Below are positions 8,424 to 17,079 of a stretch of DNA of 64,000 nucleotides, piece after piece. Each line of letters begins with the position of its first letter. The first letter of the stretch is position 1. The stretch is from Candidatus Woesearchaeota archaeon (lineage in GTDB: Archaea > Nanobdellota > Nanobdellia > Woesearchaeales > JAFGLG01): the NCBI GenBank assembly GCA_016928155.1, contig JAFGLG010000017.1, positions 1-64,000 on the forward strand, read 5' to 3'. The translations under genes and the position numbers were made by a program. Below the pieces are notes generated by a model. That model saw only the letters and a program-made list of their open reading frames with translations, was not told the DNA's origin and did not search any database.

Positions 8424-9476
8424 ATGGCTTCAGAACCCGTCCCCCAGTTGTATGATATCGCCTGTGAGCTTGACAGCAGGATACAAAGCTATGAAGTTTT
8501 CAGGAATGACCTCTTGGCAGCCCACCAGCAGATGGTCGCGATGCAGGCAAAGGTCGAGCAGAGCCTGACTGATATCCTGAAATTCGGGCAGAGCACTGTC
8601 GGGATAGAGCCTCCGGCAAGGAGGGATATGATCAACAATGTCTTGTTTGCCGTCGACACACAGATGAGGACAGAGTATGCCATCCCTGCGCTTGAGATCC
8701 CGTCAGCAGAAGAATATATCGGCAGCAGGAAAAGATGTCTTGGCCTTACTGAAGAATATTCTGCGAGGTCTGAGTCTCTCAAGAGATCGGTCGAGAGGCT
8801 GGACAGGCAGAAGGAGAGGATGGTGATTTCACTCATGAAGGAAAGGGATATCTGCTGGAGGACTGGCTTGTATAATCCTCGTCTTGCAGAACCGCTGGTC
8901 GCACAGGAGATCAGGAATGTTTATGCCTGCCAAGATGGCGGGCGGCCCGCTCTGTCTTCGCTCATTTTCATTGACTTCGACAAGTTCGGCAGGTTCAACA
9001 AGCTGTATGGCAGCATCGCCACAAATGAGGTGCTGGCTCTGATTGGACACACCCTCCTTTCTAATCTCGGTCCTGATGACAAGGGTATCAGGTATGGCGG
9101 AGACGAATTATTGGTGCTCCTCCCTGGCAGGAGAGGGGACAGCGAATACTCTGAAGCCATGGAACAGGCTCTCGCTATCCAATCAGCGATATACAACCTG
9201 AATCTTGAAGACATCGATCCGGGCATGCATTTCGAGAAGCTCACTTTCAGTGCTGGCATTGTGCAGTTCAGGCCAAGGGATTCGCAAAGGGATTTTATGG
9301 CAGAGGCAAGAGAATGGATCTCAGAGGCGGATCAGATCTCCAGGCAGGCAAAAAAGGATGGGGGAAACTTGATTCTTGCCTGTGGTCGGGTAGAGGAACC
9401 CGAGAATCTGGAGCATGCGGTGCAGCATCATCCATTGACCGGTCCTGCTGTCCTCCAAAACATTTTTATTAGGTGA
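8424..9476 (+). CDS. GGDEF-domain protein (diguanylate cyclase-like)
   Basis: The 350-residue protein has an N-terminal helical region (about 10-140, probable coiled-coil or sensor) and then a GGDEF domain. Visible marks are RTGLYNPR (147-154, like TGLxNRR), metal-binding IDFDKF (183-188), the substrate Asn in RFNKLYG (N192) and RYGGDELL with GGDEL at 225-229. The signature keeps GGDE and changes only the last residue to Leu. The RxxD inhibitory site before the signature is absent. Bacterial enzymes of this type make c-di-GMP; such domains are rare in archaea. No transmembrane segment is seen, so it should be cytoplasmic. An HD-domain gene follows 16 bp downstream, suggesting a linked pair. 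Confidence 0.85.
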   Translation: MASEPVPQLYDIACELDSRIQSYEVFRNDLLAAHQQMVAMQAKVEQSLTDILKFGQSTVGIEPPARRDMINNVLFAVDTQMRTEYAIPALEIPSAEEYIGSRKRCLGLTEEYSARSESLKRSVERLDRQKERMVISLMKERDICWRTGLYNPRLAEPLVAQEIRNVYACQDGGRPALSSLIFIDFDKFGRFNKLYGSIATNEVLALIGHTLLSNLGPDDKGIRYGGDELLVLLPGRRGDSEYSEAMEQALAIQSAIYNLNLEDIDPGMHFEKLTFSAGIVQFRPRDSQRDFMAEAREWISEADQISRQAKKDGGNLILACGRVEEPENLEHAVQHHPLTGPAVLQNIFIR

Positions 9477-9492
9477 AGATTGTTTATTTCTG

Positions 9493-10074
9493 ATGAAAGA
9501 TATTATAACAGAAGAGTTTGCCCTGAAGCTTCTTAAGAGATATTCAAAGTCTGGTACAAAAGGATCTTACAGGATTGTCTCATCTGATGCAAAGAGACTG
9601 AGCAAGCTTGCCGTCGCTTATGCGAAGAAAGCAGTCAAGAATGGTCATGATATTGACATTGGATTTGTGGCATCAGCTTCACTTCTGCATGATATTGGAA
9701 GATTTAGATATCCCCCATTTGCCAAGGACAATATCAGGCATGGCATCGAAGGTGCAAGGATCCTCAAGAAAGAAGGGCTTTCAAGGAGATACCAGGATGT
9801 CTGCCTGAATCATATTGGTGCTGGTTTACGGAGGTCTGATATTATCAGGCAGAATCTCCCCCTCCCGAAGAAGGATTTCATGCCGAAGACCAAGGAGGAG
9901 ATCATCATTTCCTATGCAGACTTGAGATTTCATGAGGGTAGAGTTGTGGGTATTGTTAGGGAATCCAGGAGATATGAGTCATTCCAGAAAGGCCTCGGGA
10001 AGCGTGTTCTTCAGTTCCACAACCGTGTCATGAAGCTCATCGGAGCGGATAATAAGGTAAGGAATATAAGATAA
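9493..10074 (+). CDS. HD-domain metal-dependent phosphohydrolase
   Basis: The 193-residue protein has the HD motif in SLLHDIGRF (H66-D67), a preceding helix region, and later His (RHGIEGARI, near 83) and Asp residues, the layout of small archaeal HDIG proteins. HD proteins hydrolyse phosphate esters of nucleotides. The GYP extension of c-di-GMP phosphodiesterases is not seen. It starts 16 bp after the GGDEF gene on the same strand and is probably co-transcribed with it, so it could act on the same nucleotide. The catalytic residues appear intact; the substrate is unknown. Confidence 0.8.
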   Translation: MKDIITEEFALKLLKRYSKSGTKGSYRIVSSDAKRLSKLAVAYAKKAVKNGHDIDIGFVASASLLHDIGRFRYPPFAKDNIRHGIEGARILKKEGLSRRYQDVCLNHIGAGLRRSDIIRQNLPLPKKDFMPKTKEEIIISYADLRFHEGRVVGIVRESRRYESFQKGLGKRVLQFHNRVMKLIGADNKVRNIR

Positions 10075-10111
10075 TAAGGTAAAAGATATAAACAAGTTCT
10101 GATTCTGATGC

Positions 10112-10173
10112 CCTGTCGATGATGAGGTTATCCCCGGCTGATCGCATGATGAATTCGAAACGCTCTGAGACAA
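10112..10173 (+). ncRNA. C/D box sRNA guiding 23S rRNA 2'-O-methylation
   Basis: All four boxes are present in order: C ATGATGA (10119-10125), D' CTGA (10138-10141), C' ATGATGA (10146-10152) and D CTGA (10165-10168). Both guide spacers are exactly 12 nt, the canonical archaeal spacing. TGTC and GACA flank boxes C and D and can form the terminal stem. A TATA-like AGATATAAAC (10084-10093) lies about 25 bp upstream. The D' guide is complementary over 11 bases to the universally conserved 23S segment CCGGGGATAAC of the peptidyl-transferase centre. The N+5 rule points to a G near E. coli 2446. The D guide has no target I recognise. Confidence 0.88.
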
Positions 10174-10209
10174 TATATTCAGGATCTGCTTGCTGAGCAT
10201 CTGCACAAA

Positions 10210-10548
10210 ATGAGACTTATCAAGACAAAGGATGGTTACAGGATCCCAAGCTCTTCCCAGAAGAACCAGTTCTATGAAGTTGATCCTAAGAAGAAGAGCT
10301 GTACTTGTGCCCAATATCTCTTCCGCGCAAGAAAAGTGGGAGGCACCTGCAAGCATATCGATGCAGTCCTTGAGCATCTCGGCAGTATGAAGAAGAATGA
10401 GAAAGAGGAACTTCTGGAAGTTGTAAAAAAACTGGGACCGATTGACTTTGTCAAGCTCGCGGAATCTTACAGCGAAGACCTCATCAATCAATTGATAGAC
10501 AGCGGTGACCTGATTGAGGAAAAAGGCAGGATCAGGTTATTAAAATAG
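10210..10548 (+). CDS. SWIM zinc-finger protein
   Basis: The 112-residue protein carries a SWIM-type zinc site CTCAQYLFRARKVGGTCKH (about 31-49; C-x-C then C-x-H). Next comes a helical C-terminal part (LSGSMKK... to LIDSGDLIEEKGRIRLLK) that resembles a small helix-turn-helix or a wing at the end. SWIM domains bind DNA or proteins and occur in recombination and helicase partners. No partner gene overlaps it; alaS follows 40 bp downstream. The role is unknown. The ligand spacing is complete, so a folded zinc site is likely. Confidence 0.75.
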   Translation: MRLIKTKDGYRIPSSSQKNQFYEVDPKKKSCTCAQYLFRARKVGGTCKHIDAVLEHLGSMKKNEKEELLEVVKKLGPIDFVKLAESYSEDLINQLIDSGDLIEEKGRIRLLK

Positions 10549-10588
10549 CACCATAACATATTTAAAGCTTCACCTGCTTCTCAAAATC

Positions 10589-13117
10589 ATGATCCCTGAC
10601 AAGCAGATCAAGGCAGATTTCAGGAAAACAGCATGGGATGACCCTGATAAGTACTATGCGACTTCAGTCCTGAAAGAAGAAGGCTTCATCAGGAAGATCT
10701 GCACAAAGTGCTCCAAGCCTTTCTGGGCAATAAAGGACAGCAAGGTATGCGGTGATCCGGCATGCTCTGGTGGATTCAGGTTCTTTGAGGGTTCTCCTGC
10801 CAAGAACAGGATGGATTATATCGAAGCTTGGCAGAGGTTTGCAGAGCTCTTCCGCAAATTTGGATACACACCGATTAAGCGTTATCCTGTTGTCGCCAGG
10901 TGGCGTGATGATACTGATTTCGTGCAGGCATCCATCTATGACTTCCAGCCTTATGTGGTGAATGGGACAATAGATCCGCCAGCTAACCCGTTGGTAGTCC
11001 CGCAGTTCTGCTTGAGGTTCAATGATATTGATAATGTCGGCATCACAGGCGCGCATTACACTGGCTTTGTGATGATCGGCCAGCATGCCTTCATGCCTCC
11101 CGAGAATTGGAATCAGGACCAGTATTTCCGCGATATCCACACCTGGCTTAAGGAAGGATTAGGCCTCCCGAACGAGGAGATAATCTTCCATGAGGATGCT
11201 TGGGCAGGCGGCGGAAACTTCGGCCCTTGCATGGAATTTTTCTCGAGAGGTTTAGAGCTTGGCAATCAGGTCTATATGATGTACCAGCAGACTCCTGGAG
11301 GCAACAAGGAGCTGAATCTTAAGGTGCTGGATATGGGTATGGGCCATGAGCGAAACGCTTGGTTCACCAAAGCAACAAGCACAAGCTATGAGACAACATT
11401 TCCCACAGTCACAAAATTCCTGCATAAGGAGACTGGAATCAAGATTGATGATAGTATCATGAAGAAATTCCTGCCATATGCCTCTTACCTCAATGTTGAT
11501 GAAGTGGAGAACATCGACAAGGCTTGGGATGAAGTTTCAAAAAAGACATGTATAAGCAAGAGCAGTCTGAAGCAGAGCATCATCCCTCTTTCTCAATTAT
11601 ACAGTGTTGCAGAGCATTCACGCTCGTTGTTATTCGCAATCTCCGACGGAGCTCTTCCCAGCAATGTGGGTGGAGGATATAATCTCAGGGTCATATTGAG
11701 GCGTGCATTGCAGTTCATCGAAAAGAACCGCTGGAACATCAGGCTTCCTGAGCTTTGCAGGCTGCATGCCTCTTATCTCAGGCCAATATTTCCGGAACTC
11801 AGTGAGAACCTTGATGATGTCGAGCAGATCCTTGATGTCGAAGAGAAGAAATTCTATCAGACTCTTGAGAAATCAAGGAGGATTGTCAAGGGGATATTTG
11901 AGAGAGAGCAGGATATTGATACAAAGAAGCTGATCGAGCTTTATGATAGTCATGGCATAACCCCTGACCTGATAAGCGATGAGGCTGAATCCCATGGTAA
12001 GGATATTGAGGTCCCTGATCGTTTTTATGCACTGGTTGCAGAACAGCATGAGCAGACATCCCAGGCTAAAGAGAAGGAGAAGGTCTATGATCTGCATGGT
12101 GTGCCGGATACAAAGGCATTATACTTTGATGATTTCAAGATATGCGAGCTGACAAGCAGGGTCATCAAGGTCATCGACAATATTGTCATCCTGGATCAGA
12201 CCATTTTCTATCCAACTTCTGGCGGCCAGGATCATGATATCGGCACCATGGATGATATCAAGGTCATTGACGTAAAGAAGCAGGGCCCGCACATTTTGCA
12301 TTTCCTCGAGAATCCTTCATTCAAGGAAGGCGATAAGATTCATTCAAAGATTGATTTCTCCAGAAGATTGCAGCTCACCCAGCATCATTCTGCTACTCAT
12401 CTGATAAATGGCGCTGCAAGGAAGATTCTTGGGAGCCATATCTGGCAGGCAGGTGCTGAGAAGCGTCTTGATAAGGCAAGACTTGACATAACGCATTATG
12501 AGCAGATATCAAAAGAGGATTTGCAGAAGATTGAGGAACTTGCTAATGAGATGATAGCGGCTAATAAGCCTGTCTACAAATCTTTCATGAAGAGGAACTT
12601 GGCTGAATCAAAGTATGGCTTCAGGCTTTATCAGGGTGGTGCTGTTCCTGGCAAGGAGATCCGTGTTGTTGATTATTCTAATTTTGACATTGAAGCATGC
12701 GGCGGCACCCATGTGGATCTCACTGGTGAGATTCAGCAGATAAAGATCCTGAGATCCACTAAGATCCAGGATGGCATTGTGAGGATTGAGTTCACTGCAG
12801 GTGATGCTGCTCTTGATACATTGAGCGAATCCAAGGCATTGGTCGAGCAGCTGACTGGAATCCTTGGTGTTGACGAGGATCTTCTGGCTTCACATGGCCA
12901 GGAGCTTTTTGAGAAGTGGAAGCGTGCCAAGAAGATAATCAAGAAAGGAAGTCCTGATCCTGAGTTCAATCCAGAGCTTGTCTCACAAGAGAAGATTGAA
13001 GGCGACCCTGTGCAGAATCTGAGCGGGATCTACAAGACCCAGCCAGAGCATATTGTCAAGACTATCGAGCGCTTCAGGAAAGAATTGGCAGATATGGCTG
13101 ATAAGCTGCCGAAATAA
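10589..13117 (+). CDS. alaS: alanyl-tRNA synthetase, archaeal type
   Basis: The 842-residue protein begins with the archaeal N-terminal zinc-ribbon region (CTKCSKPF ... CGDPAC, about 38-60). The class II catalytic core follows, with AEHSRSLLFAISDGALPSN near 360 helping tRNA recognition. The editing domain shows HHSATHLINGAARKILG (zinc HxxxH) and CGGTHVDLTGEI. The C-terminal dimerisation (C-Ala) part is short and diverged, ending soon after KKGSPDPEFNPEL, so the enzyme is smaller than the roughly 900 residues usual in archaea. It attaches alanine to tRNA-Ala and clears Ser/Gly mischarging. It lies after the SWIM gene with a small gap and has its own TATA-like sequence. Confidence 0.95.
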   Translation: MIPDKQIKADFRKTAWDDPDKYYATSVLKEEGFIRKICTKCSKPFWAIKDSKVCGDPACSGGFRFFEGSPAKNRMDYIEAWQRFAELFRKFGYTPIKRYPVVARWRDDTDFVQASIYDFQPYVVNGTIDPPANPLVVPQFCLRFNDIDNVGITGAHYTGFVMIGQHAFMPPENWNQDQYFRDIHTWLKEGLGLPNEEIIFHEDAWAGGGNFGPCMEFFSRGLELGNQVYMMYQQTPGGNKELNLKVLDMGMGHERNAWFTKATSTSYETTFPTVTKFLHKETGIKIDDSIMKKFLPYASYLNVDEVENIDKAWDEVSKKTCISKSSLKQSIIPLSQLYSVAEHSRSLLFAISDGALPSNVGGGYNLRVILRRALQFIEKNRWNIRLPELCRLHASYLRPIFPELSENLDDVEQILDVEEKKFYQTLEKSRRIVKGIFEREQDIDTKKLIELYDSHGITPDLISDEAESHGKDIEVPDRFYALVAEQHEQTSQAKEKEKVYDLHGVPDTKALYFDDFKICELTSRVIKVIDNIVILDQTIFYPTSGGQDHDIGTMDDIKVIDVKKQGPHILHFLENPSFKEGDKIHSKIDFSRRLQLTQHHSATHLINGAARKILGSHIWQAGAEKRLDKARLDITHYEQISKEDLQKIEELANEMIAANKPVYKSFMKRNLAESKYGFRLYQGGAVPGKEIRVVDYSNFDIEACGGTHVDLTGEIQQIKILRSTKIQDGIVRIEFTAGDAALDTLSESKALVEQLTGILGVDEDLLASHGQELFEKWKRAKKIIKKGSPDPEFNPELVSQEKIEGDPVQNLSGIYKTQPEHIVKTIERFRKELADMADKLPK

Positions 13118-13179
13118 TCCTATCCTGATTAGTGCCATTCTGCTGGTTGAGAGGATAAGGTTGGCGGATCGGGTATATG

Positions 13180-14400
13180 CTAGAATTGGCTGAGACGTTT
13201 CTGCGTCTTCAACTCCTTCAACAGCAGACTTTTCCTGAATATCCCATCCAGATCGATGCCAAATTTCTTCTGCGCAAATATCTTTGCATAATGCAGCATC
13301 AGGTCCTTGTCGCCGAATTCCAGCGGTTTTGCCTTCAGCGCCTTGCGCGTCGCTTCTCTCACCACCCAAACGCCGAGCGGCGCATAATACTCATCTGTTA
13401 TGAACCTGAGGCATAGCACAGAGCTCTGGAACTTCTTGCATCTCATCAGGTCTGCAATACCCAAGCGTGCTGCATAATATCCGCCGACACAATTCTGCGC
13501 ATAATCCTTCCTTCCCCCAAAGAATTCGTGGTCTGTTGAGTATTTCAGCTCTTTTTCCTTGCCTGACCCGGCATATATCTCGAACAGCTCATAGCTCCAC
13601 ACTCCCGGGATGAAAAGGATCAGATAATAATTTCCCAGATAGCCCCCGAAGTAAGCATAATTGCCGTCTTCTGAGAAGTTCTTGACCTCTTCGACCCTGA
13701 ACTTGGACACCATGTCATCTGTTGCTGTTATGCTCCATCTTGTCGGCACAAGTTTTCTGTCAGCCCCCACCCCAAGTGTCCCCACAGAAAGCAGTTTGAT
13801 TATCTGGTTCTCATCGATCTGCTTTTCGTAGAGTATCTTGACTCCCTCGACTGCTCTCAGGTCTGTCTCGCCGACAACCTTCTCGATTTTTGTATTTATC
13901 GAAGGGCTGCTTGTAATCTCTGCTCTTTCAATGTCGCCATAAGCCCCGACTGGCGGTGAGAATGGATCGAGGTTCATGCGGAAGAATGGCCTTTTCTTGA
14001 ATTCTACCTCCACATCCACTGGCTTTGATGCCATCGCCACTTCTTGTGCCATCTCTACTTGCTTGTCGAATCTCTTTGCTATTGTGAATCCGCGCGAGTT
14101 TATCACGCTGCTCCTGAAATCCATTATCTTCTCAATGCGGAAATCCGATTCAGACCAGAACTTGGGGGAATCATACTGCCATGCATCTTGTCTCTGTATC
14201 GGATTGAGTATCCCTACTGAAAGCCTTGGATATTCCTGCAGTCCTACAAACACCCCTGGGCTGCTTGACTCCATCTCTTTCTTGTCTGAGAATTTCTCAA
14301 TGAAGCTTTTTGTCCTGTATGCTGTCATCTGCCTGCTGCATCTCGGGCAATAGTCTGATCCTCTTGTTTCAGATTTGCATTTAAGGCAGAGTCTTGGCAT
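13180..14400 (-). CDS. nreA: NreA-family DNA repair protein
   Basis: The 406-residue protein starts with a zinc ribbon (CLKCKSETRGSDYCPRC, about 5-21), followed by the conserved archaeal Nre core with VFVGLQEYPRLSVGILNP, then RSSVINSRGFTIAKRFD and a long mixed domain containing VPTRWSITATDD. The C-terminus QKRLSQF matches the PIP-box pattern (Q-x-x-L-x-x-F), consistent with reports that Nre proteins bind PCNA. NreA is linked to repair of DNA damage in haloarchaea; its biochemical activity is unknown. It converges with alaS. The start is a good ATG before an AT-rich upstream tract. Confidence 0.85.
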   Translation of the reverse strand: MPRLCLKCKSETRGSDYCPRCSRQMTAYRTKSFIEKFSDKKEMESSSPGVFVGLQEYPRLSVGILNPIQRQDAWQYDSPKFWSESDFRIEKIMDFRSSVINSRGFTIAKRFDKQVEMAQEVAMASKPVDVEVEFKKRPFFRMNLDPFSPPVGAYGDIERAEITSSPSINTKIEKVVGETDLRAVEGVKILYEKQIDENQIIKLLSVGTLGVGADRKLVPTRWSITATDDMVSKFRVEEVKNFSEDGNYAYFGGYLGNYYLILFIPGVWSYELFEIYAGSGKEKELKYSTDHEFFGGRKDYAQNCVGGYYAARLGIADLMRCKKFQSSVLCLRFITDEYYAPLGVWVVREATRKALKAKPLEFGDKDLMLHYAKIFAQKKFGIDLDGIFRKSLLLKELKTQKRLSQF

Positions 14401-14443
14401 CTTGCATTCATTTATCCCTGTTTTTTTAAAGATATATGAAGTG

Positions 14444-14560
14444 GATGATCATTATAAGAAAAGATGATCATTATAAGAAGATGTGATCGTTGCAAGAGGA
14501 TATAATTATTGCCAGAAAAGACAATTATTATAAGGAAAGAATATCTGTATGAGAAGATGA
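14444..14560 (+). repeat. degenerate 19-21 bp tandem repeats
   Basis: Five to six imperfect units built on GATGATCATTATAAGAAA lie head to tail (clearest at 14444 and 14463, period 19), decaying downstream. The array fills the spacer between divergent nreA and the zinc-ribbon gene. Since ATGATCAT is itself palindromic, the units could be protein-binding sites; otherwise it is a minisatellite. Confidence 0.5.
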
Positions 14561-14655
14561 TCATTTTCAATGGATTTTCAGAAGATTGATGTTTTTAGGC
14601 TGCAATAAGCTGATATTTCCGTCACATTTAAAAATGCTCCACTTATCCCCCTTTT

Positions 14656-14832
14656 ATGCCTAAAAAATGCATCATTTGTCATGAGAAGGCTGATTTCTGC
14701 ATCAAGGACTCAAGCGATTTCTACTGTGCAGACTGTGCCAAAGAGTATTTTGCTGATACCAGTTTGCTTATAACTGTTGAGGAGCAGGCCAAGAGGCTCA
14801 AGGAGCTTATTGATGACCCGGATCAGCTTTAA
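14656..14832 (+). CDS. 58-residue zinc-ribbon protein
   Basis: The frame encodes two CxxC knuckles, CIICHEK near residue 5 and CADCAKEY near residue 22, followed by a short helix (VEEQAKRLKELIDD). That is the look of a minimal treble-clef or zinc-ribbon domain. It sits 29 bp upstream of the E1-like gene on the same strand, so the two may form an operon, and it could serve as a partner in that protein-modifying or sulfur pathway. TTTAAAAATG about 25 bp upstream gives a leaderless promoter. The function is unknown. Confidence 0.65.
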   Translation: MPKKCIICHEKADFCIKDSSDFYCADCAKEYFADTSLLITVEEQAKRLKELIDDPDQL

Positions 14833-14861
14833 AAGCAGGGGATTATTCTGTTGAGATCAAG

Positions 14862-15821
14862 ATGAGATATTCCAGACAGGTAGCATTGACGGAAATTGGC
14901 AGGGACGGCCAGAAGAAGCTCACTGGATCTTCTGTGGCTATTATTGGTGTAGGCGCTCTTGGATCCTGTTCAGCTGAACTTTTGGCAAGGGCGGGGATAG
15001 GCAGGCTCATCCTGGTTGATGACGAAAAAGTAGAGCTCTCTAATATCCAGAGGCAATGCCTTTTTGATGAGAAAGATATTGGCAAGCTCAAGGTTTCTGT
15101 TGCTGAGAAGAAGCTTGCACTGATCAATTCTGGTATTGAAGTGGAGTCCTATGATGCCCGGCTCAATGAGGGTAATCTGGACCTCCTTGATTGCGATTTG
15201 ATTATTGATGCGACTGATAATATTGGATCAAGACTCCTGATCAGCAGTTATGCATATGCTCATTCTATCCCATTCATCTTTGGCAGCGTTGTCCAGACAA
15301 GGGGCATGATGTTTGTCTCGCATGAAGGGCCTTGTTTGGGATGCATCATTGGGGATGCTGTTTCTGAGTCTGACTGCACATCGTCTGGCATCATCAACAC
15401 CATACCGCCGATGATCGCCTCTTTGCAGGTCACAGAAGCCATAAAGATGCTTACTGGTCATCCGGCTTCCAGGGATCTGATGATTTTGGATGTGTGGAAG
15501 GGGGAGCTCTCCAGGATCAAGGTGAAGAAAAGGCCGGGATGCCCTGTGTGCGGGGCGGATAAGTTCGGTTTTACTGTCGAGAGATGCAAGACAAAAGCAG
15601 CATATTCCGCAAGACCCCTGAAGTCGCAGAAGCTCGATCTTGACAGCATAAAGAAGCGCTTCAAGGTTGTGATGGAGACTCCGATGCTGCTCGTGATTGA
15701 TGAGCATGGTGAGATAATAGTCCACAGGCATGGCGAGCTCATGTTCAAGGCATTGGATGATGTCAGGAAGATAAGGGATATATCTGAAAGGATTTACAGG
15801 GTGGGTGTTCATGGCGCTTAA
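14862..15821 (+). CDS. E1-like ThiF/MoeB/UbaA-family adenylyltransferase
   Basis: The 319-residue protein begins with RYSRQVALTEIG, typical of MoeB/ThiF. It has the nucleotide loop VAIIGVGALGSCSAELL (GxGxxG at 29-34) and VDDEKVELSNIQRQ for ATP and metal binding. The zinc site is made of CLGC and CPVC pairs. About 80 residues follow the second pair and form an extra C-terminal domain with no name I recognise; this domain is not a rhodanese (no CxxG active site). The family adenylates the C-terminal glycine of ubiquitin-like or sulfur carrier proteins, used in archaea for SAMP conjugation and tRNA or cofactor thiolation. No carrier gene is visible here. Its end overlaps the DHH gene. Confidence 0.9.
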   Translation: MRYSRQVALTEIGRDGQKKLTGSSVAIIGVGALGSCSAELLARAGIGRLILVDDEKVELSNIQRQCLFDEKDIGKLKVSVAEKKLALINSGIEVESYDARLNEGNLDLLDCDLIIDATDNIGSRLLISSYAYAHSIPFIFGSVVQTRGMMFVSHEGPCLGCIIGDAVSESDCTSSGIINTIPPMIASLQVTEAIKMLTGHPASRDLMILDVWKGELSRIKVKKRPGCPVCGADKFGFTVERCKTKAAYSARPLKSQKLDLDSIKKRFKVVMETPMLLVIDEHGEIIVHRHGELMFKALDDVRKIRDISERIYRVGVHGA

Positions 15822-16884
15822 GGATAAGGAACTGGATAGTATCAGGGGGCATCTTGATGATTGCAGCAAGCCCCTTTTCTATTTTGATGACGATGTCGAT
15901 GGCCTTTGCAGTTTCCTGCTGTTGTACAGGTATAAGAGAGAGGGCAAGGGCATAATCCTGAAGGTCGCTCCTGAGGTAAAGAAGGAGATGGCCAGGAAAG
16001 CTGTTGAGTTCGGTGCTGACAAGGTCTTCATCCTCGACAAGCCCATGGTGAGCGATGAGTTCTTTGATGAGATAAAGGCTGATATTGTCTGGCTTGATCA
16101 TCATGAGGTCCAGGATATCTCTCACTCGAATGTCCATTATTTCAATCCGAGGAAGCATGAGGACTCTGACAACAGGCCTACGACTTACTGGTGCTATAAG
16201 GTGGTTGACCCGAAGCTTGAGGATAAGAATAATCTCTGGATCGCTGCTGTGGGGTGTGTGGGTGATTGGCATCTTCCTGATTTCTTCGACAGGTTCAGGG
16301 AAGTGTTTCCTGAACTGGTGGGCGAGGATGTGAAGAAGCCCGAGGATGCTTATTTTGCCTCTAGGCTGGGTGAGTTGATAAGGATACTCTCATACATCCT
16401 CAAGGGCCAGACAACTGAGGTCTTCAAGTGCATTAAGATCCTCACAAGGATTGAGTCTCCGGTTGAGATACTTGATCAGGCAACCGACCGCGGCAGGTTC
16501 ATATATAAGAAATATCTTAAGGAGAAGGAAGAGTATGATTCTATCATGCGCGAGATAGTGGAGAAGCACGGGCCCGGTGATAAGAAGAAGGGGATGATCG
16601 TGCATATCTACCACGCGAACAAGACCAGCTTCACATCTGATCTTTCCAATGAGCTTCTTTACATGTTCCCTGAAAGGATCATCCTTGTCGGACGCGAGAA
16701 GAATGAGGAGATCAAGTTGAGCTTGAGATCGTCTAAGGAGCATGACTTGAGGGAAGCTTTGGAATCTGCCTTGACTGTTGCTGAGGGTTATGGTGGGGGC
16801 CACAGGAATGCCTGCGGCGCCAATGTGAAGAAGCGTGATTTCAGTCAGTTTGTTGAAAAGCTCAGGGGTGAGCTGGGCGTTTGA
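15811..16884 (+). CDS. DHH-family phosphoesterase, RecJ-like
   Basis: The 357-residue protein carries DHH motifs: FDDDVDGLCS (near 22-31), FILDKP, VWLDHHEVQD (the DHH triad, about 94-97) and a C-terminal GGGHRNACG (DHHA1). It is shorter than the other DHH protein in this window and diverges in the first motif (DDDVDG for HxDxDG). ATG at 15811 is chosen because it overlaps the E1-like stop by 11 bp, the usual coupling here; a GTG lies six bases earlier. Archaeal paralogues of this class associate with GINS or act as nanoRNases or exonucleases. Substrate unknown; catalytic metal ligands are retained. Confidence 0.85.
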   Translation: MALKDKELDSIRGHLDDCSKPLFYFDDDVDGLCSFLLLYRYKREGKGIILKVAPEVKKEMARKAVEFGADKVFILDKPMVSDEFFDEIKADIVWLDHHEVQDISHSNVHYFNPRKHEDSDNRPTTYWCYKVVDPKLEDKNNLWIAAVGCVGDWHLPDFFDRFREVFPELVGEDVKKPEDAYFASRLGELIRILSYILKGQTTEVFKCIKILTRIESPVEILDQATDRGRFIYKKYLKEKEEYDSIMREIVEKHGPGDKKKGMIVHIYHANKTSFTSDLSNELLYMFPERIILVGREKNEEIKLSLRSSKEHDLREALESALTVAEGYGGGHRNACGANVKKRDFSQFVEKLRGELGV

Positions 16885-16925
16885 ACCGCAATCTTTATTA
16901 ATGCTTCATTTCTCCGGAACACGAT

Positions 16926-17024
16926 GCGCCGATGGTCTAATGGCTATGACAGCGGCCTTCCAAGCAGGTGAAGTCAGCCGTTTATCCGGGTTCGAAACTC
17001 TATGCGAAAGTCCCGGTCGGCGCA
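16926..17024 (+). tRNA. tRNA-Gly (TCC) with two very short introns
   Basis: Acceptor strands GCGCCGA (16926-16932) and TCGGCGC (17017-17023) pair perfectly, with discriminator A17024. Removing 16963-16975 (13 nt) and 16997-17010 (14 nt) leaves a 72-nt cloverleaf with anticodon loop CTTCCAA (anticodon TCC), T stem CCGGG/CCCGG and T loop TTCGAAT. Both introns form bulge-helix-bulge motifs: CTTC/GAAG with bulges CA|A and TC|A at 37/38, and TTCG/CGAA with bulges AA|A and AG|T at 59/60. The introns are near the smallest size that can hold the motif. Confidence 0.93.
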
Positions 17025-17079
17025 TTTGATTCTTTCCTTACCGAAAATTATTTAATGACATCTCGCATGTTTTGTTCTC

